Part shown: piece by piece, positions 1 to 7,325 of the stretch | Numbering within the stretch: position 1 is the stretch's first letter | How the letters are laid out: every line of letters starts with the position of its first letter | Source: Corynebacterium timonense | GTDB lineage: Bacteria; Actinomycetota; Actinomycetes; Mycobacteriales; Mycobacteriaceae | Direction of reading: 5' to 3' | Assembly: GCF_900105305.1 (NCBI RefSeq) | Contig: NZ_LT629765.1 | Coordinates: 186,001 to 250,000 of the forward strand | Length of the DNA: 64,000 bases | Program-made: the position numbers and the translations under genes | The notes under the pieces: model-generated | Database searches by the model: none | The model's input: only the letters and a program-made list of their open reading frames with translations | What the model was told of the DNA's origin: nothing

Positions 1-187
1 ACACCGACAACACAACGGGAGCGCCGCAACCATCCCTTGGATCCATGGCCCGAGCCGCACCTGCGTCGAGCAACGGTTGCAGGCGCGCCGGGTTACGATT
101 CCACACGCCCACCGTGAAACCCTGGTTCAGCAAGTTCAACGCAATCGGTGCACCCATCGACCCGGTGCCTGCAACCACTACATCCAT
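1..187 (-). CDS. 6-phosphogluconate-dehydrogenase-like NAD(P)-binding enzyme, N-terminal part
   Basis: The first 62 residues of a gene that runs off the left edge of the window. They begin MDVVVAGTGSMGAPIALNLL, the glycine-rich Rossmann motif (GxGxMGxP) of the 3-hydroxyisobutyrate / 6-phosphogluconate dehydrogenase superfamily, followed by a typical WNRNPAR segment that binds the NADP or NAD ribose. The ATG at 187 is preceded by a purine-rich AAGGGGAA ribosome binding site, which supports this start. An alternative ATG lies 4 nt away but out of frame. The substrate cannot be told because the catalytic domain is outside the window. Confidence 0.75.
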   Translation of the reverse strand, partial: MDVVVAGTGSMGAPIALNLLNQGFTVGVWNRNPARLQPLLDAGAARAMDPRDGCGAPVVLSV

Positions 188-412
188 GCCGAGTTCCCCT
201 TCAAGATCGTCAGTGGCCCGCGACGTTCAGGCCTTTGCCTTCAAGAGTGGTGGCCAACACATCGGTGAGTCCAACACATGCTTCTCATCGCAGCTATGAA
301 CCACCGTCATGAATGCAGATGCTCCGCCCTTCGAGAGCTGAGGCAGCTACGGCCTGGCCGGAAATCTCCGCCCACAGGAACGTGTATGGATCGGCTCCGT
401 CGAACTCCAGGG

Positions 413-838
413 CACTACAGTGACTCCAACGGCACAACGACCAGCAGGCGCGTCAACCCGCATCACGTTGTCTCCTTCGGCCAGCGGCTCTACCTCATCG
501 CCCACGACCTGGCCCGGGCCGACTGGCGCATCTTCCGCATCGAGGGCGCCAGCAACCCACAACGAACCTGACAAACCTTCACACCAAGGCCCTTGCCCGT
601 GGAGGACCCGGCCGAGTATGTCCGCAGCCGACTCTACGAAGCATGGACCATCTACGAGGTCACCGCCACCGTGCAGGCATCCGCAGAACGCGTGCAAGAG
701 AAGCTCGGTGGCTGGGGCGAGGCAACGCCGGTCAATGAGCACTCTTGCGCCGTCCGGGTTCCCGCCAGCGACAGAGACTGGACAACCTTCGCCCTCGCCA
801 CACTCCAGGGGCTGGCCGCAAAGGAGGCATATGTGTCC
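413..838 (+). pseudogene. WYL-domain transcriptional regulator remnant
   Basis: One reading frame carries the middle and end of a YafY/WYL-type regulator. The segment VNPHHVVSFGQRLYLIAHDL is the core of the WYL ligand-sensing fold, and a downstream segment (DPAEYVRSRLYEA...WTTFALATLQGLAA) matches the C-terminal WCX extension. A TGA at 569-571 interrupts the frame where glycine (GGA) would fit. No N-terminal helix-turn-helix is present, so the 5' half is missing. Homology stops abruptly near 835, only about 15 bp from the stop codon of the converging AraC-type gene, suggesting a recombination junction. It is non-functional as written. Confidence 0.7.
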
Positions 839-850
839 TCCTGTTCGGTT

Positions 851-1264
851 TTACTTCTTGCGATACTCGGAGGGCGTTATCGCTGTTCGTGCTTTGAACT
901 GCCGAGAGGCGTGGGTTCGGTTCTTCCATCCCGCGCGCCTTCCGAACACTACTAGCGCGTCGATTGTTTCCTGTAAGAGGCGCGCCATTTTCGCTACTCG
1001 AATCTGATTTAGCCAAGCGATGGGTGTCGCTCCAACGTCATTCGCGAATGCCCAATGCAATGCTGATGGGGACAAACACAACATTTCTGCCAGCTGGGCG
1101 ATTATCAACCGTTGACTCGGATCATTGGACATTGCCGTGAGTGCAGCCTCGATCTCCGGCCTCGCCCTGCGGGGGCGGCCAGGGATTTCGCGCTTTTGGA
1201 GTAGGGTCACGGCGGATTGCAGGCTTTTCGAGCGCAGCAGTGTGTATGTTTTGGATGAGAGCAA
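851..1264 (-). CDS. AraC-type helix-turn-helix domain protein
   Basis: 137 residues (TTG start), with the C-terminal two-thirds an AraC/XylS DNA-binding domain: a first helix-turn-helix (LIIAQLAEMLCLSPSALHWAF) and a second ending in the family signature region (GWKNRTHASRQFKARTAITPSEYR). No N-terminal sensing domain is present, so it is a DNA-binding-domain-only protein like the AraC-type gene at 13379-13831 at the other end of the island. Its target and effector are unknown. It may be a truncated regulator left by rearrangement, since its 3' end meets the WYL remnant, or a small regulator in its own right. Confidence 0.65.
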   Translation of the reverse strand: MLSSKTYTLLRSKSLQSAVTLLQKREIPGRPRRARPEIEAALTAMSNDPSQRLIIAQLAEMLCLSPSALHWAFANDVGATPIAWLNQIRVAKMARLLQETIDALVVFGRRAGWKNRTHASRQFKARTAITPSEYRKK

Positions 1265-1407
1265 TGTAGGTTCTCGATAAGGTCAGGTCCGTGAGAACCC
1301 GGCAGCTCGACATTGGTCGCGCTCGACCGATCATTGGCGAGAGCATGTATACGCACATCCAGGGCTGCATTCAATGGAGGTTGCGGAGTCCCTTGAATGC
1401 CGCCGCG

Positions 1408-2463
1408 CTAGGCGGAGAAATCGGTCCAGATTGTCGCAAGTGCGCCGAGCCCGAGCCCAATGTCAAAGCACATATTCCAGGCTGCGCTTGCCCTAGAGAT
1501 AGCGGCCGTGGTGCCTGCCCGGTTCATCAGGATCGTGAGAGCAATGGTTTGTATGGCTCCTGAGGTGATCCCAACGACGATACTGAACGCAAGCTTCTGC
1601 CACGGCGCAGTGAAGGAGGCGAATGCGGCAGCTGCACCGACGAGCAGGGCGAGCATGGGGGCCCCTATATGAAATGGCGCCCATGTGTTCGTGGCCCATC
1701 CTCCGGTAAGGCGGCCGAATGCAAGAGAGACTTGGATTCCCAAGGTTGCGAGGACGAGTAGCCAGCTAGGTAGGCTCGTTCCGCCGGAGGATAGGCTGGT
1801 CAGCGCCGAGGCATACACCGTGACGGCAAGGAGGTTCCCACTGAGCGCGACGAGGGTCGTCCCGCTCTGGAAACCAAGTTTTGTTGACTCGGGGTCCTCG
1901 CTGAGCGTAACGCCGCCGGGGGTCTCGGGCACGGTCTGCGTCGGTGGTGCGGCAAAGACGGACCCGAACGCAAGTATGCCGCCTGCAACAGCGGTGCCCA
2001 AGACGCCGACTGACTGCGCGAGCCAGAGGCCGATGGGTGCACCAACCGCTCCGCCAATTGTCGCTCCGAAGCCGTACACACCTAGTGCCGTCCCCTGCAG
2101 TTCCGGTCTGGCGGTCTCTTTGGCCCAAGCGGTGCTCGCTACGACGAAGACGCCAAACCCAAGACCAAGCAGCGCCATTCCTAGCCAATGCCCAGCAGCG
2201 GGCAAGGCGAGGCTCCCTGCACCCATCGCTGCAAGTGCCGCTTTGACTATCCGTCCTCGCGTCGAGGCATACCGACTGAGAAGTGGCACGAACGGTTGTA
2301 CGACAACGACGATAAGCATGACGATCCCTACACGCAGCTCGGCGCTGGGAGTGCTGGCTGCGAGGCTTGTAGGAGCGCTGGTGTAGAAGATATAGAAGGA
2401 TGCGAACGCTCCTCCCGCCGCAGCGGCGACACGACGGGAGGAGCGCATCGGATGCGTGGTCAT
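1408..2463 (-). CDS. MFS efflux transporter
   Basis: 351 residues with about ten to twelve hydrophobic segments and the layout of a Major Facilitator Superfamily exporter, a proton-driven pump in the plasma membrane. It is shorter than the usual 400 or so residues; the N-terminal six-helix half looks compact. Its ATG overlaps the stop codon of the upstream SMR gene (ATGA, 2460-2463), implying translational coupling and placing it as the last gene of the MarR-led operon. The substrate cannot be read from sequence. The neighbouring small multidrug resistance genes suggest export of cationic biocides or antibiotics (inference). Confidence 0.8.
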   Translation of the reverse strand: MTTHPMRSSRRVAAAAGGAFASFYIFYTSAPTSLAASTPSAELRVGIVMLIVVVVQPFVPLLSRYASTRGRIVKAALAAMGAGSLALPAAGHWLGMALLGLGFGVFVVASTAWAKETARPELQGTALGVYGFGATIGGAVGAPIGLWLAQSVGVLGTAVAGGILAFGSVFAAPPTQTVPETPGGVTLSEDPESTKLGFQSGTTLVALSGNLLAVTVYASALTSLSSGGTSLPSWLLVLATLGIQVSLAFGRLTGGWATNTWAPFHIGAPMLALLVGAAAAFASFTAPWQKLAFSIVVGITSGAIQTIALTILMNRAGTTAAISRASAAWNMCFDIGLGLGALATIWTDFSA

Positions 2464-2858
2464 GGCTCGGCGTGGGTCGCTGCGTCAGTATCGGTCTTAA
2501 GCTTTGCGCTGTCGGCAAGTTTGAGCCACACGACTCCGGCGATGATGACTGCGAGCCAGATGGCCTTGGTGGTGGTGAAGGTCTCTTCGAAGAAGACGGG
2601 CCCGAGAACGGCTGATCCGACGGCTCCGATTCCGGCCCACACGGCGTAGCCGATGCCGACATCGATGCGCTTGAGTGCAACGCTGAGAAAGAACAGCGTG
2701 CACAGGAAGAAGACGAGCGCGACGAGAGACCACGTCAGGTTGGTGAAGCCCTGGCTGCCATTGACGCTGAGGGCGTAGCCGACCTCGAAGGCGCCTGCGA
2801 GCAGGAGCGCAGCCCAGGGCCCGGCGTTGCTAGTTTTGTCGGTGCTGGTGGTAGTCAT
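2460..2858 (-). CDS. Small multidrug resistance (SMR) protein, second of a pair
   Basis: 132 residues forming four transmembrane helices of the EmrE/SugE/Gdx family. The essential membrane glutamate is Glu25 (GAFEVGYAL in helix 1), and helix 3 has the IGYAVWAGIGAVG loop common to the family. It has an N-terminal hydrophilic extension of about 12 residues and a C-terminal tail absent from its partner. Only 30 bp separate it from the preceding SMR gene; adjacent non-identical SMR genes usually encode a heterodimeric (paired) pump. A GGAAAGGGAA ribosome binding site precedes the ATG. Likely substrates are quaternary ammonium compounds or guanidinium-type cations. Confidence 0.85.
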   Translation of the reverse strand: MTTTSTDKTSNAGPWAALLLAGAFEVGYALSVNGSQGFTNLTWSLVALVFFLCTLFFLSVALKRIDVGIGYAVWAGIGAVGSAVLGPVFFEETFTTTKAIWLAVIIAGVVWLKLADSAKLKTDTDAATHAEP

Positions 2859-2888
2859 GACGGATTCCCTTTCCAGTGATTGGGTGGA

Positions 2889-3209
2889 TTAGGCGGTGCC
2901 GGCGAGGTTGAGGCCGACGACGCCGACGATGACGATCGCGATGCCGAGGAGCTTCTTCCAGGTGAGTCGCTGGTTGAGAAAGAGGGCACCGACGAGGACG
3001 ATTCCGACCCCGGCGAGGGAGGTCCATAGGGCGTAGCCGACGCCGACGTCGAAGGTGAGCAGGGCGAGACTGAGGAAGAAGGTGGCGATGGCGCCGCTGA
3101 TTAGGGTGGCGATCGTCCAGGGGACATTGCGGAAGCCCTGGGCCTTTCCGGCCGCGATGCCGACCGTGACTTCGAAGACGACGGCGATTGCTAGGTAGAG
3201 CCACTGCAT
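2889..3209 (-). CDS. Small multidrug resistance (SMR) protein, first of a pair
   Basis: 106 residues, the normal SMR length, with four predicted transmembrane helices. The conserved membrane carboxylate is Glu13 (VVFEVTVGIA) and helix 3 contains GVGYALWTSLAGVG. It lies 22 bp downstream of the nucleoside deaminase and 30 bp upstream of the second SMR gene on the same strand. By analogy with paired SMR pumps such as EbrAB and YkkCD, the two may assemble as an antiparallel heterodimer. No guanidine riboswitch was seen upstream, so a guanidinium role is not supported by regulation here. Confidence 0.85.
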   Translation of the reverse strand: MQWLYLAIAVVFEVTVGIAAGKAQGFRNVPWTIATLISGAIATFFLSLALLTFDVGVGYALWTSLAGVGIVLVGALFLNQRLTWKKLLGIAIVIVGVVGLNLAGTA

Positions 3210-3231
3210 GGCAAGGGTCCTTTCCGTTGGG

Positions 3232-3699
3232 TCAGATGCTGTGGAGAGTCAGGAAGCGGGTAAAAGGATCGGTGTCACCAGGAGCTCGCAGCGGGCGCAT
3301 GTGGGTCTCACGGATCGTGTCGGTGATGCCGAACGCTGGATAGCTGCTGCGGTAGTCGAAGCCGAGTGCCGCGACCTCGTCGCGGGTGACGGCCACCCGA
3401 ATGTCGGTGATTCCGGCGTCGAGGGCGTATCGGTAGCACATGCCGCACGGCTCACCGGTGGCCAGGAGGGTCGCCCCGCGAAGGTGGGAGCGCCCAGAAA
3501 CGGTGAGGGCGTCACGGATAGCCACGATCTCGGCGTGAGCCGTTGGATCGCCCGTTTCATGGACGCGGTTGACGCCAAACTCCGAGATCACCCGGTCGCC
3601 GTCAACCACCACTCCCACGAACGGAATGCCGCCACTCTCGACATGGGCCAGCGCCGCAGCGACGGCCTGGGTCAGTACATCCTCCAGGTAGTCAGTCAT
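3232..3699 (-). CDS. Nucleoside/nucleobase deaminase (cytidine deaminase-like fold)
   Basis: 155 residues with the zinc-binding signatures of the CMP/dCMP deaminase superfamily: HAE at residues 55-57 (zinc ligand His and proton-shuttle Glu) and PCGMC at 84-88 (the two Cys ligands). The closest recognisable group is guanine deaminase / tRNA-adenosine-deaminase-like proteins; the exact substrate (guanine, cytosine or a modified base) cannot be assigned. It sits between the DsbA-like gene (18 bp upstream) and the SMR pair (22 bp downstream), so it is probably co-transcribed with exporters. Its role there is open: detoxifying an amino-bearing compound before export is one possibility (inference). 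Confidence 0.75.
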   Translation of the reverse strand: MTDYLEDVLTQAVAAALAHVESGGIPFVGVVVDGDRVISEFGVNRVHETGDPTAHAEIVAIRDALTVSGRSHLRGATLLATGEPCGMCYRYALDAGITDIRVAVTRDEVAALGFDYRSSYPAFGITDTIRETHMRPLRAPGDTDPFTRFLTLHSI

Positions 3700-3717
3700 C
3701 CGAGCCCCCGGATGTAC

Positions 3718-4305
3718 TCACTGCGCAACGGCCTTCTTCAGTCGGGTTGCGCTAGGGACTCCTTGGAGGAGGGTGCCGTTGACCACGATGCCGGGCACCG
3801 CAGTTACGCCGACGGCTTTGGTGGCATGAGCTAGATCGGCGCGATGCTGTCGGAGCCGCTCCGGGCTGCTCATGGCGTTGCGGACCGAAGCGGCGTCCAT
3901 GCACAGGGTTTCGGCGATGTCGACGATCACGTCCTCGTCGCCGATGTCGCGATCGTCCTGGAAGAAGGCTGCGAAAATGGCCCGCGAGTAGACCTCAGCA
4001 AGGCCTTGCTCCTGCGCGAGCTGCAGCACAAGGAACGCTTTTTCCGTACGAGGCTGCGGCGAGACACTGGGCAGTCGCACCGGGACCCCGACGCGCTCGG
4101 CCATCGGGTAGACAGCATCGCGCCACACGCGGGGTAGGTACTCATCCTCTGGGCGCAGCGTGGGGACCGGGTCCGGGCGCAGCTCGAACGGTCGCACCCG
4201 TACCTGCACATCGCGGTCACGCTTCAGTTCCTCGATGGCCGGTTCGACAAGGAAACAGAACGGGCAGACATAGTCGAGGTACACATCAATGGTGGGGGTA
4301 GACAC
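3718..4305 (-). CDS. DsbA-family thiol oxidoreductase
   Basis: 195 residues beginning with DVYLDYVCPFCFLVEPAIEE: the thioredoxin-fold active site C14-P-F-C17 of the DsbA / FrnE / 2-hydroxychromene-2-carboxylate isomerase family. The C-terminal VTAVPGIVVNGTLLQGV contains the cis-proline loop (AVPG). There is no signal peptide, so it is probably cytoplasmic, as in FrnE-like proteins that act on reactive compounds or oxidative stress. The GTG start at 4305 is chosen because an AAGGAG ribosome binding site lies just upstream. The gene follows the MarR gene by about 70 bp, a gap that contains a copy of the putative MarR operator. Confidence 0.75.
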   Translation of the reverse strand: MSTPTIDVYLDYVCPFCFLVEPAIEELKRDRDVQVRVRPFELRPDPVPTLRPEDEYLPRVWRDAVYPMAERVGVPVRLPSVSPQPRTEKAFLVLQLAQEQGLAEVYSRAIFAAFFQDDRDIGDEDVIVDIAETLCMDAASVRNAMSSPERLRQHRADLAHATKAVGVTAVPGIVVNGTLLQGVPSATRLKKAVAQ

Positions 4306-4325
4306 GAATCTCTCCTTACTGTATG

Positions 4326-4335
4326 TGCATGCATC
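4326..4335. promoter_or_regulatory. Putative MarR operator, downstream copy
   Basis: The gap between the MarR gene and the DsbA-like gene contains TGTGCATGCATC, with TGCATGCA a perfect 8-nt palindrome at 4326-4333. The same 12-mer with one change (TGCGCATGCATC) occurs upstream of the MarR gene itself. Two occurrences restricted to the two intergenic spaces of one operon suggest autoregulation by the MarR protein. Assignment is by repetition and position only. Confidence 0.4.
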
Positions 4336-4376
4336 GAAATGGGTGGGGCCTGGGTTTGCTCGGGCAGGGGTTCGGG

Positions 4377-4802
4377 TCAGGAGGAGAAGTTGATGATCGC
4401 GCTGAAAGCGTGGCTTCTCGCGGTGTCGGTGGCAATTGTGCTGGCGAGCAGCGCCCCGAGGCGTTCGTTATAGGTTTCGGTAAGGTCGCGCACGAGTGCA
4501 AGGCCGGGCTCTGTGAGAACCGCATAAATGCCGCGGCCATCGTCGGGGCAGGTGTCGCGCACCACGAACCCCTTTGCTTCGAGGCGTGCTACAAGCCTGG
4601 TGGTGGAGCTCTGATTGAGCCCGACCTGTGTGGCCAGTTCGGTGATCCGCAGCTCATGATCTGGCGCCTCGCTGAGCAGCGACAGGGCGCGATAGTCGGT
4701 CAGCCCCAATCCGTGGCGCTGTGACAACCACTTGTTGAGTGTGGCCTCGATCTCGCCAACGGTGGTGACAACTGTGGCCCACGAAGCGCCTGGTTCCTGC
4801 AT
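4377..4802 (-). CDS. MarR-family transcriptional regulator
   Basis: 141 residues with a winged helix-turn-helix: LRITELATQVGLNQSSTTRLVARLEAKGFVVRDTCPDDGRG spans the recognition helix and the wing (D-x-R-G), flanked by the dimerisation helices usual for MarR. A strong AGGAGGTGA ribosome binding site at about 4807-4815 fixes the ATG at 4802. It is the first gene of a minus-strand series running MarR, DsbA-like, deaminase, SMR, SMR, MFS, and is presumably the repressor that responds to whatever compound the exporters handle. Likely operators are at 4836-4844 and 4326-4335. Confidence 0.85.
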   Translation of the reverse strand: MQEPGASWATVVTTVGEIEATLNKWLSQRHGLGLTDYRALSLLSEAPDHELRITELATQVGLNQSSTTRLVARLEAKGFVVRDTCPDDGRGIYAVLTEPGLALVRDLTETYNERLGALLASTIATDTARSHAFSAIINFSS

Positions 4803-4832
4803 CGGCTCACCTCCTCCGCTGGTTTACATTCC

Positions 4833-4850
4833 TGCGCATGCATCTAGATT
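4833..4850. promoter_or_regulatory. Putative MarR operator and promoter region
   Basis: TGCGCATGCATC lies 31-42 nt before the MarR start, and the same motif recurs before the DsbA-like gene. On the minus strand the adjacent TAATCT (4850-4845) could be a -10 element, so a bound repressor would cover the promoter. The stretch from here to about 5090 otherwise holds nothing I recognise. Confidence 0.4.
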
Positions 4851-5159
4851 AGGCGGTTCCTCGCGCCGTGTCAACAGGCTGCGATGAATTTGGGGCGTGG
4901 TGGGGTCTAACGTGCCGCCTCGGCCTCACTGGTTCGCTCGGGACGGTCAGCCCGGAGGCATCGCGTGTCGTGGTCACCCATGCCTCATTTGGTCATGTCA
5001 CCGTCACTGGTGTGTGAGGCCCGATCCGGCCTAGGGCCTTCATGTCTGTGGCAGGAGCGTGCAGGATGCGGCCGGCACCGGGTGGCTGATTAGCAACGCG
5101 ATACTCCTGTTCGATAGGCAACCGTCGGCCGTAAGCTCCCGATCCAGACACATGTCGTG

Positions 5160-5729
5160 AGGGCGGCAGCCCCTGTGCTTGGAGTCAATCCTGCGCGCTC
5201 GCTGTCCCGCCGCGTCTCGGCTCTGGTGTATTGCGTCGAAGCCCCCGTCAGTATCAAGATCAAGCCCCTATACCACAACGACCAGAAAACCATCTTTTGT
5301 CGGCCCAGACCCAGCTCCATGAAGTCACCTCCGGGCACCAGGATCGCGTCATCTTCCGGAGCTGCCACGCCTCTTGCCGATCGAAGTCGGGAGGCTACCG
5401 ACTCACCTGTGTGACGGCCAGGGGTCGGGCCCGGGGGTGTACGCGTCGAGGACGAACGAGGCGTACACCCATCCGACACGCGCGGGGATGTATGTGATAT
5501 CCGCGACCTGCAGTCGGTTCGGCGCATCGACACAAAAGTCGCGCTTGACCACGTCGAATGGCCAGTTATCGGAGGCAGCGCTGCGGGTGGAAGGCTTTTT
5601 CTTCCGGCGCCGGATACCACGGATGCCGTGGATGCTGTCGAGTGCCATGAGGCGTGTTAGCGGTGCACCGGGCGAGGCGGCCCACATCGCCTCGGCGATT
5701 GACCTCGGCCCATAGTGTGCGCGCTCCAA
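5160..5729 (-). pseudogene. IS3-family transposase orfB remnant
   Basis: The clearest part (5403-5729) reads RRRKKKPSTRSAASDN...VKRDFCVDAPNRLQVADITYIPARVGWVYASFVLDAYT, the start of the rve (DDE integrase) core of an IS3-type OrfB, including the first catalytic Asp region (VADITY). The frame then ends; a shifted frame further left shows a degraded QYT...ERAGLTPSTG segment expected before the second catalytic Asp. The upstream OrfA and the HTH_21 part of OrfB are absent, and no terminal inverted repeats could be assigned. It is dead and marks past insertion beside the relaxase fragment. Confidence 0.7.
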
Positions 5730-5844
5730 AGCAGGAGTAGTTGTCGGTCGCGGATAGATCGAGATGATTCAGGCCAGGGGTGTGTAGGCGTAGTAGGTGC
5801 TCGGGGCGATTTTCGTGATGGGTTGCCGCCAAGGGAGCGAATAA

Positions 5845-7077
5845 TCGGCTCGACGGGCCCGACCCCTGTCCGACGGATCGGCAGTGGGCGTGGGCGACAC
5901 GATCATCACCTGTCACAATGACCGGCGGCTGCGGAACCGGCACGGTTGGGTCCGCAACGGCCAAACCTGCACCATCACCGCCGTGCGCGGCGATAGGTCG
6001 GTCACGATTCGTCCACCCGGGGCCCGGTTCGGCAACAGCATCGTCCTGCCCGCCGACTACGTGGCCGAGTACGTCGGCCTCGGCTACGCCGTCACCGCCC
6101 ACCGCGCCCAAGGCATCACCACCGACACCGCCCACGTCCTCGCCGAACCCACCACCACGCGGGAGAACCTGTATGTGGCGATGACGCGCGGACGGGAATC
6201 GAACCGTGCCTACGTCATCCTTGACCGCCCTGACGATCACGCCACCGCGCATCCGGGCGACAATCCCGACGCCACCGCCCGCACGGTCCTCTACGGCGTG
6301 CTCCAGCACAGCGGTGCTGAGCTGTCGGCGCACGAGACCATCACCGCCGAGCAGGAGCGGTGGGGCTCGATCGCCCAACTTGCCGCCGAATACGAAACCA
6401 TCGCCGCCGCAGCTCAACACGACCGCTGGGCTGCTCTCATCAAGAGCAGCGGCCTCACCACGGACCAGGCAGAAGCGGTCATCGACTCCGACGCCTTCGG
6501 CGCCCTCACGGCCGAGCTGCGGCGGGCCGAAGCCAACCACCACAACGTCGGGGCCCTCCTGCCACGCCTCATCCGGGCTCGCGGGTTCGCTGACGCCGAC
6601 GACATCGCCTCGGTCATCCACCACCGAGTCGTTAACGCCACCGCCCGCCCTGCCACCTCTGGTCGGACGCGGCAGCGCCCTCGGCTCATCGCCGGCCTGA
6701 TCCCCGAAGCCACCGGCCCCATGACCCCCGACATGCAACGGGCTCTGACCGAACGCCGACACCTCATCGAAACCCGAGCAGAAGCCGTCCTCGACACCGC
6801 CCTCCATACCCACGAACCATGGGTTACAGCACTCGGCCCGACACCCGCCAGCGGGCGGGAGCGGCAGCAATGGCGACGCCGCGCGCTCGTCGTCGCCGCC
6901 TACCGAGACCGCTACCAGATCACCGACTCGGCCCCGCTCGGCGCCCAGCCCGAAGGCACAGCGCAGAGGATCGACCGCGCCCGCGCAGAAACCGCGCTCC
7001 GAACGCTGACCCGCCCGACCTTCGACGACGAGCGCCGGCGGCCCGCCAATCAGGCGACGCAGCACCTCGACCTGTAA
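5845..7077 (+). pseudogene. TraA/TrwC-like (MobF) relaxase-helicase, C-terminal remnant
   Basis: A 397-codon frame (GTG at 5884; an in-frame TAA lies at 5842-5844) that corresponds to the end of a conjugative MobF relaxase. Residues 71-77 (TAHRAQG) and 95-104 (NLYVAMTRGR) are motifs V and VI of the SF1 helicase domain, followed by the alpha-helical C-terminal tail of actinobacterial TraA proteins. The intact family has over 1000 residues; the nicking domain and Walker A/B motifs are missing, so no relaxase or ATPase activity is expected. The IS3 remnant immediately to the left probably caused the truncation. It shows the island once belonged to a conjugative plasmid or integrative element. 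Confidence 0.8.
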
Positions 7078-7313
7078 TCACGAGGCATTTGAAGTGGGGG
7101 TCTCTCAGGCGCCAAGGCGGCGACCGTGCGTGAACGTCGAGGCTGGACAGCACGGCTTGGGATTGCTTGCGGCGGGCTCGTCAGATGGCCAGGGCCGGGC
7201 CGCCCAACGCGGCGACTGCGCTTCTCAACCGCACCTACGCCGTCACTCCAGTTCTTCCCAGAGGCCAGTCGCAGACTGCCTCGTCGGCGGCTGGCGTTTG
7301 TATCCGGCAGAAA

Positions 7314-7319
7314 TATCCT
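7314..7319 (+). promoter_or_regulatory. Putative -10 element of the large NTPase gene
   Basis: TATCCT stands 6 nt before the ATG at 7326, and no ribosome binding site is visible in between, the arrangement of a leaderless corynebacterial promoter. The 236 bp between the relaxase remnant and this site contain no recognisable gene. Confidence 0.3.
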
Positions 7320-7325
7320 TGAGTC

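Noticed and set aside
2800..3260. A guanidine (ykkC-type) riboswitch before the paired SMR genes
   Set aside because: The genes are 22-30 bp apart with no room for an aptamer, and none was seen before the MarR gene.
5566..7065. Long open frame (499 codons) on the minus strand over the relaxase remnant
   Set aside because: It mirrors the plus-strand relaxase codons, has no start signal, and its Gly/Val/Asp-rich composition is typical of an antisense shadow in high-GC DNA.
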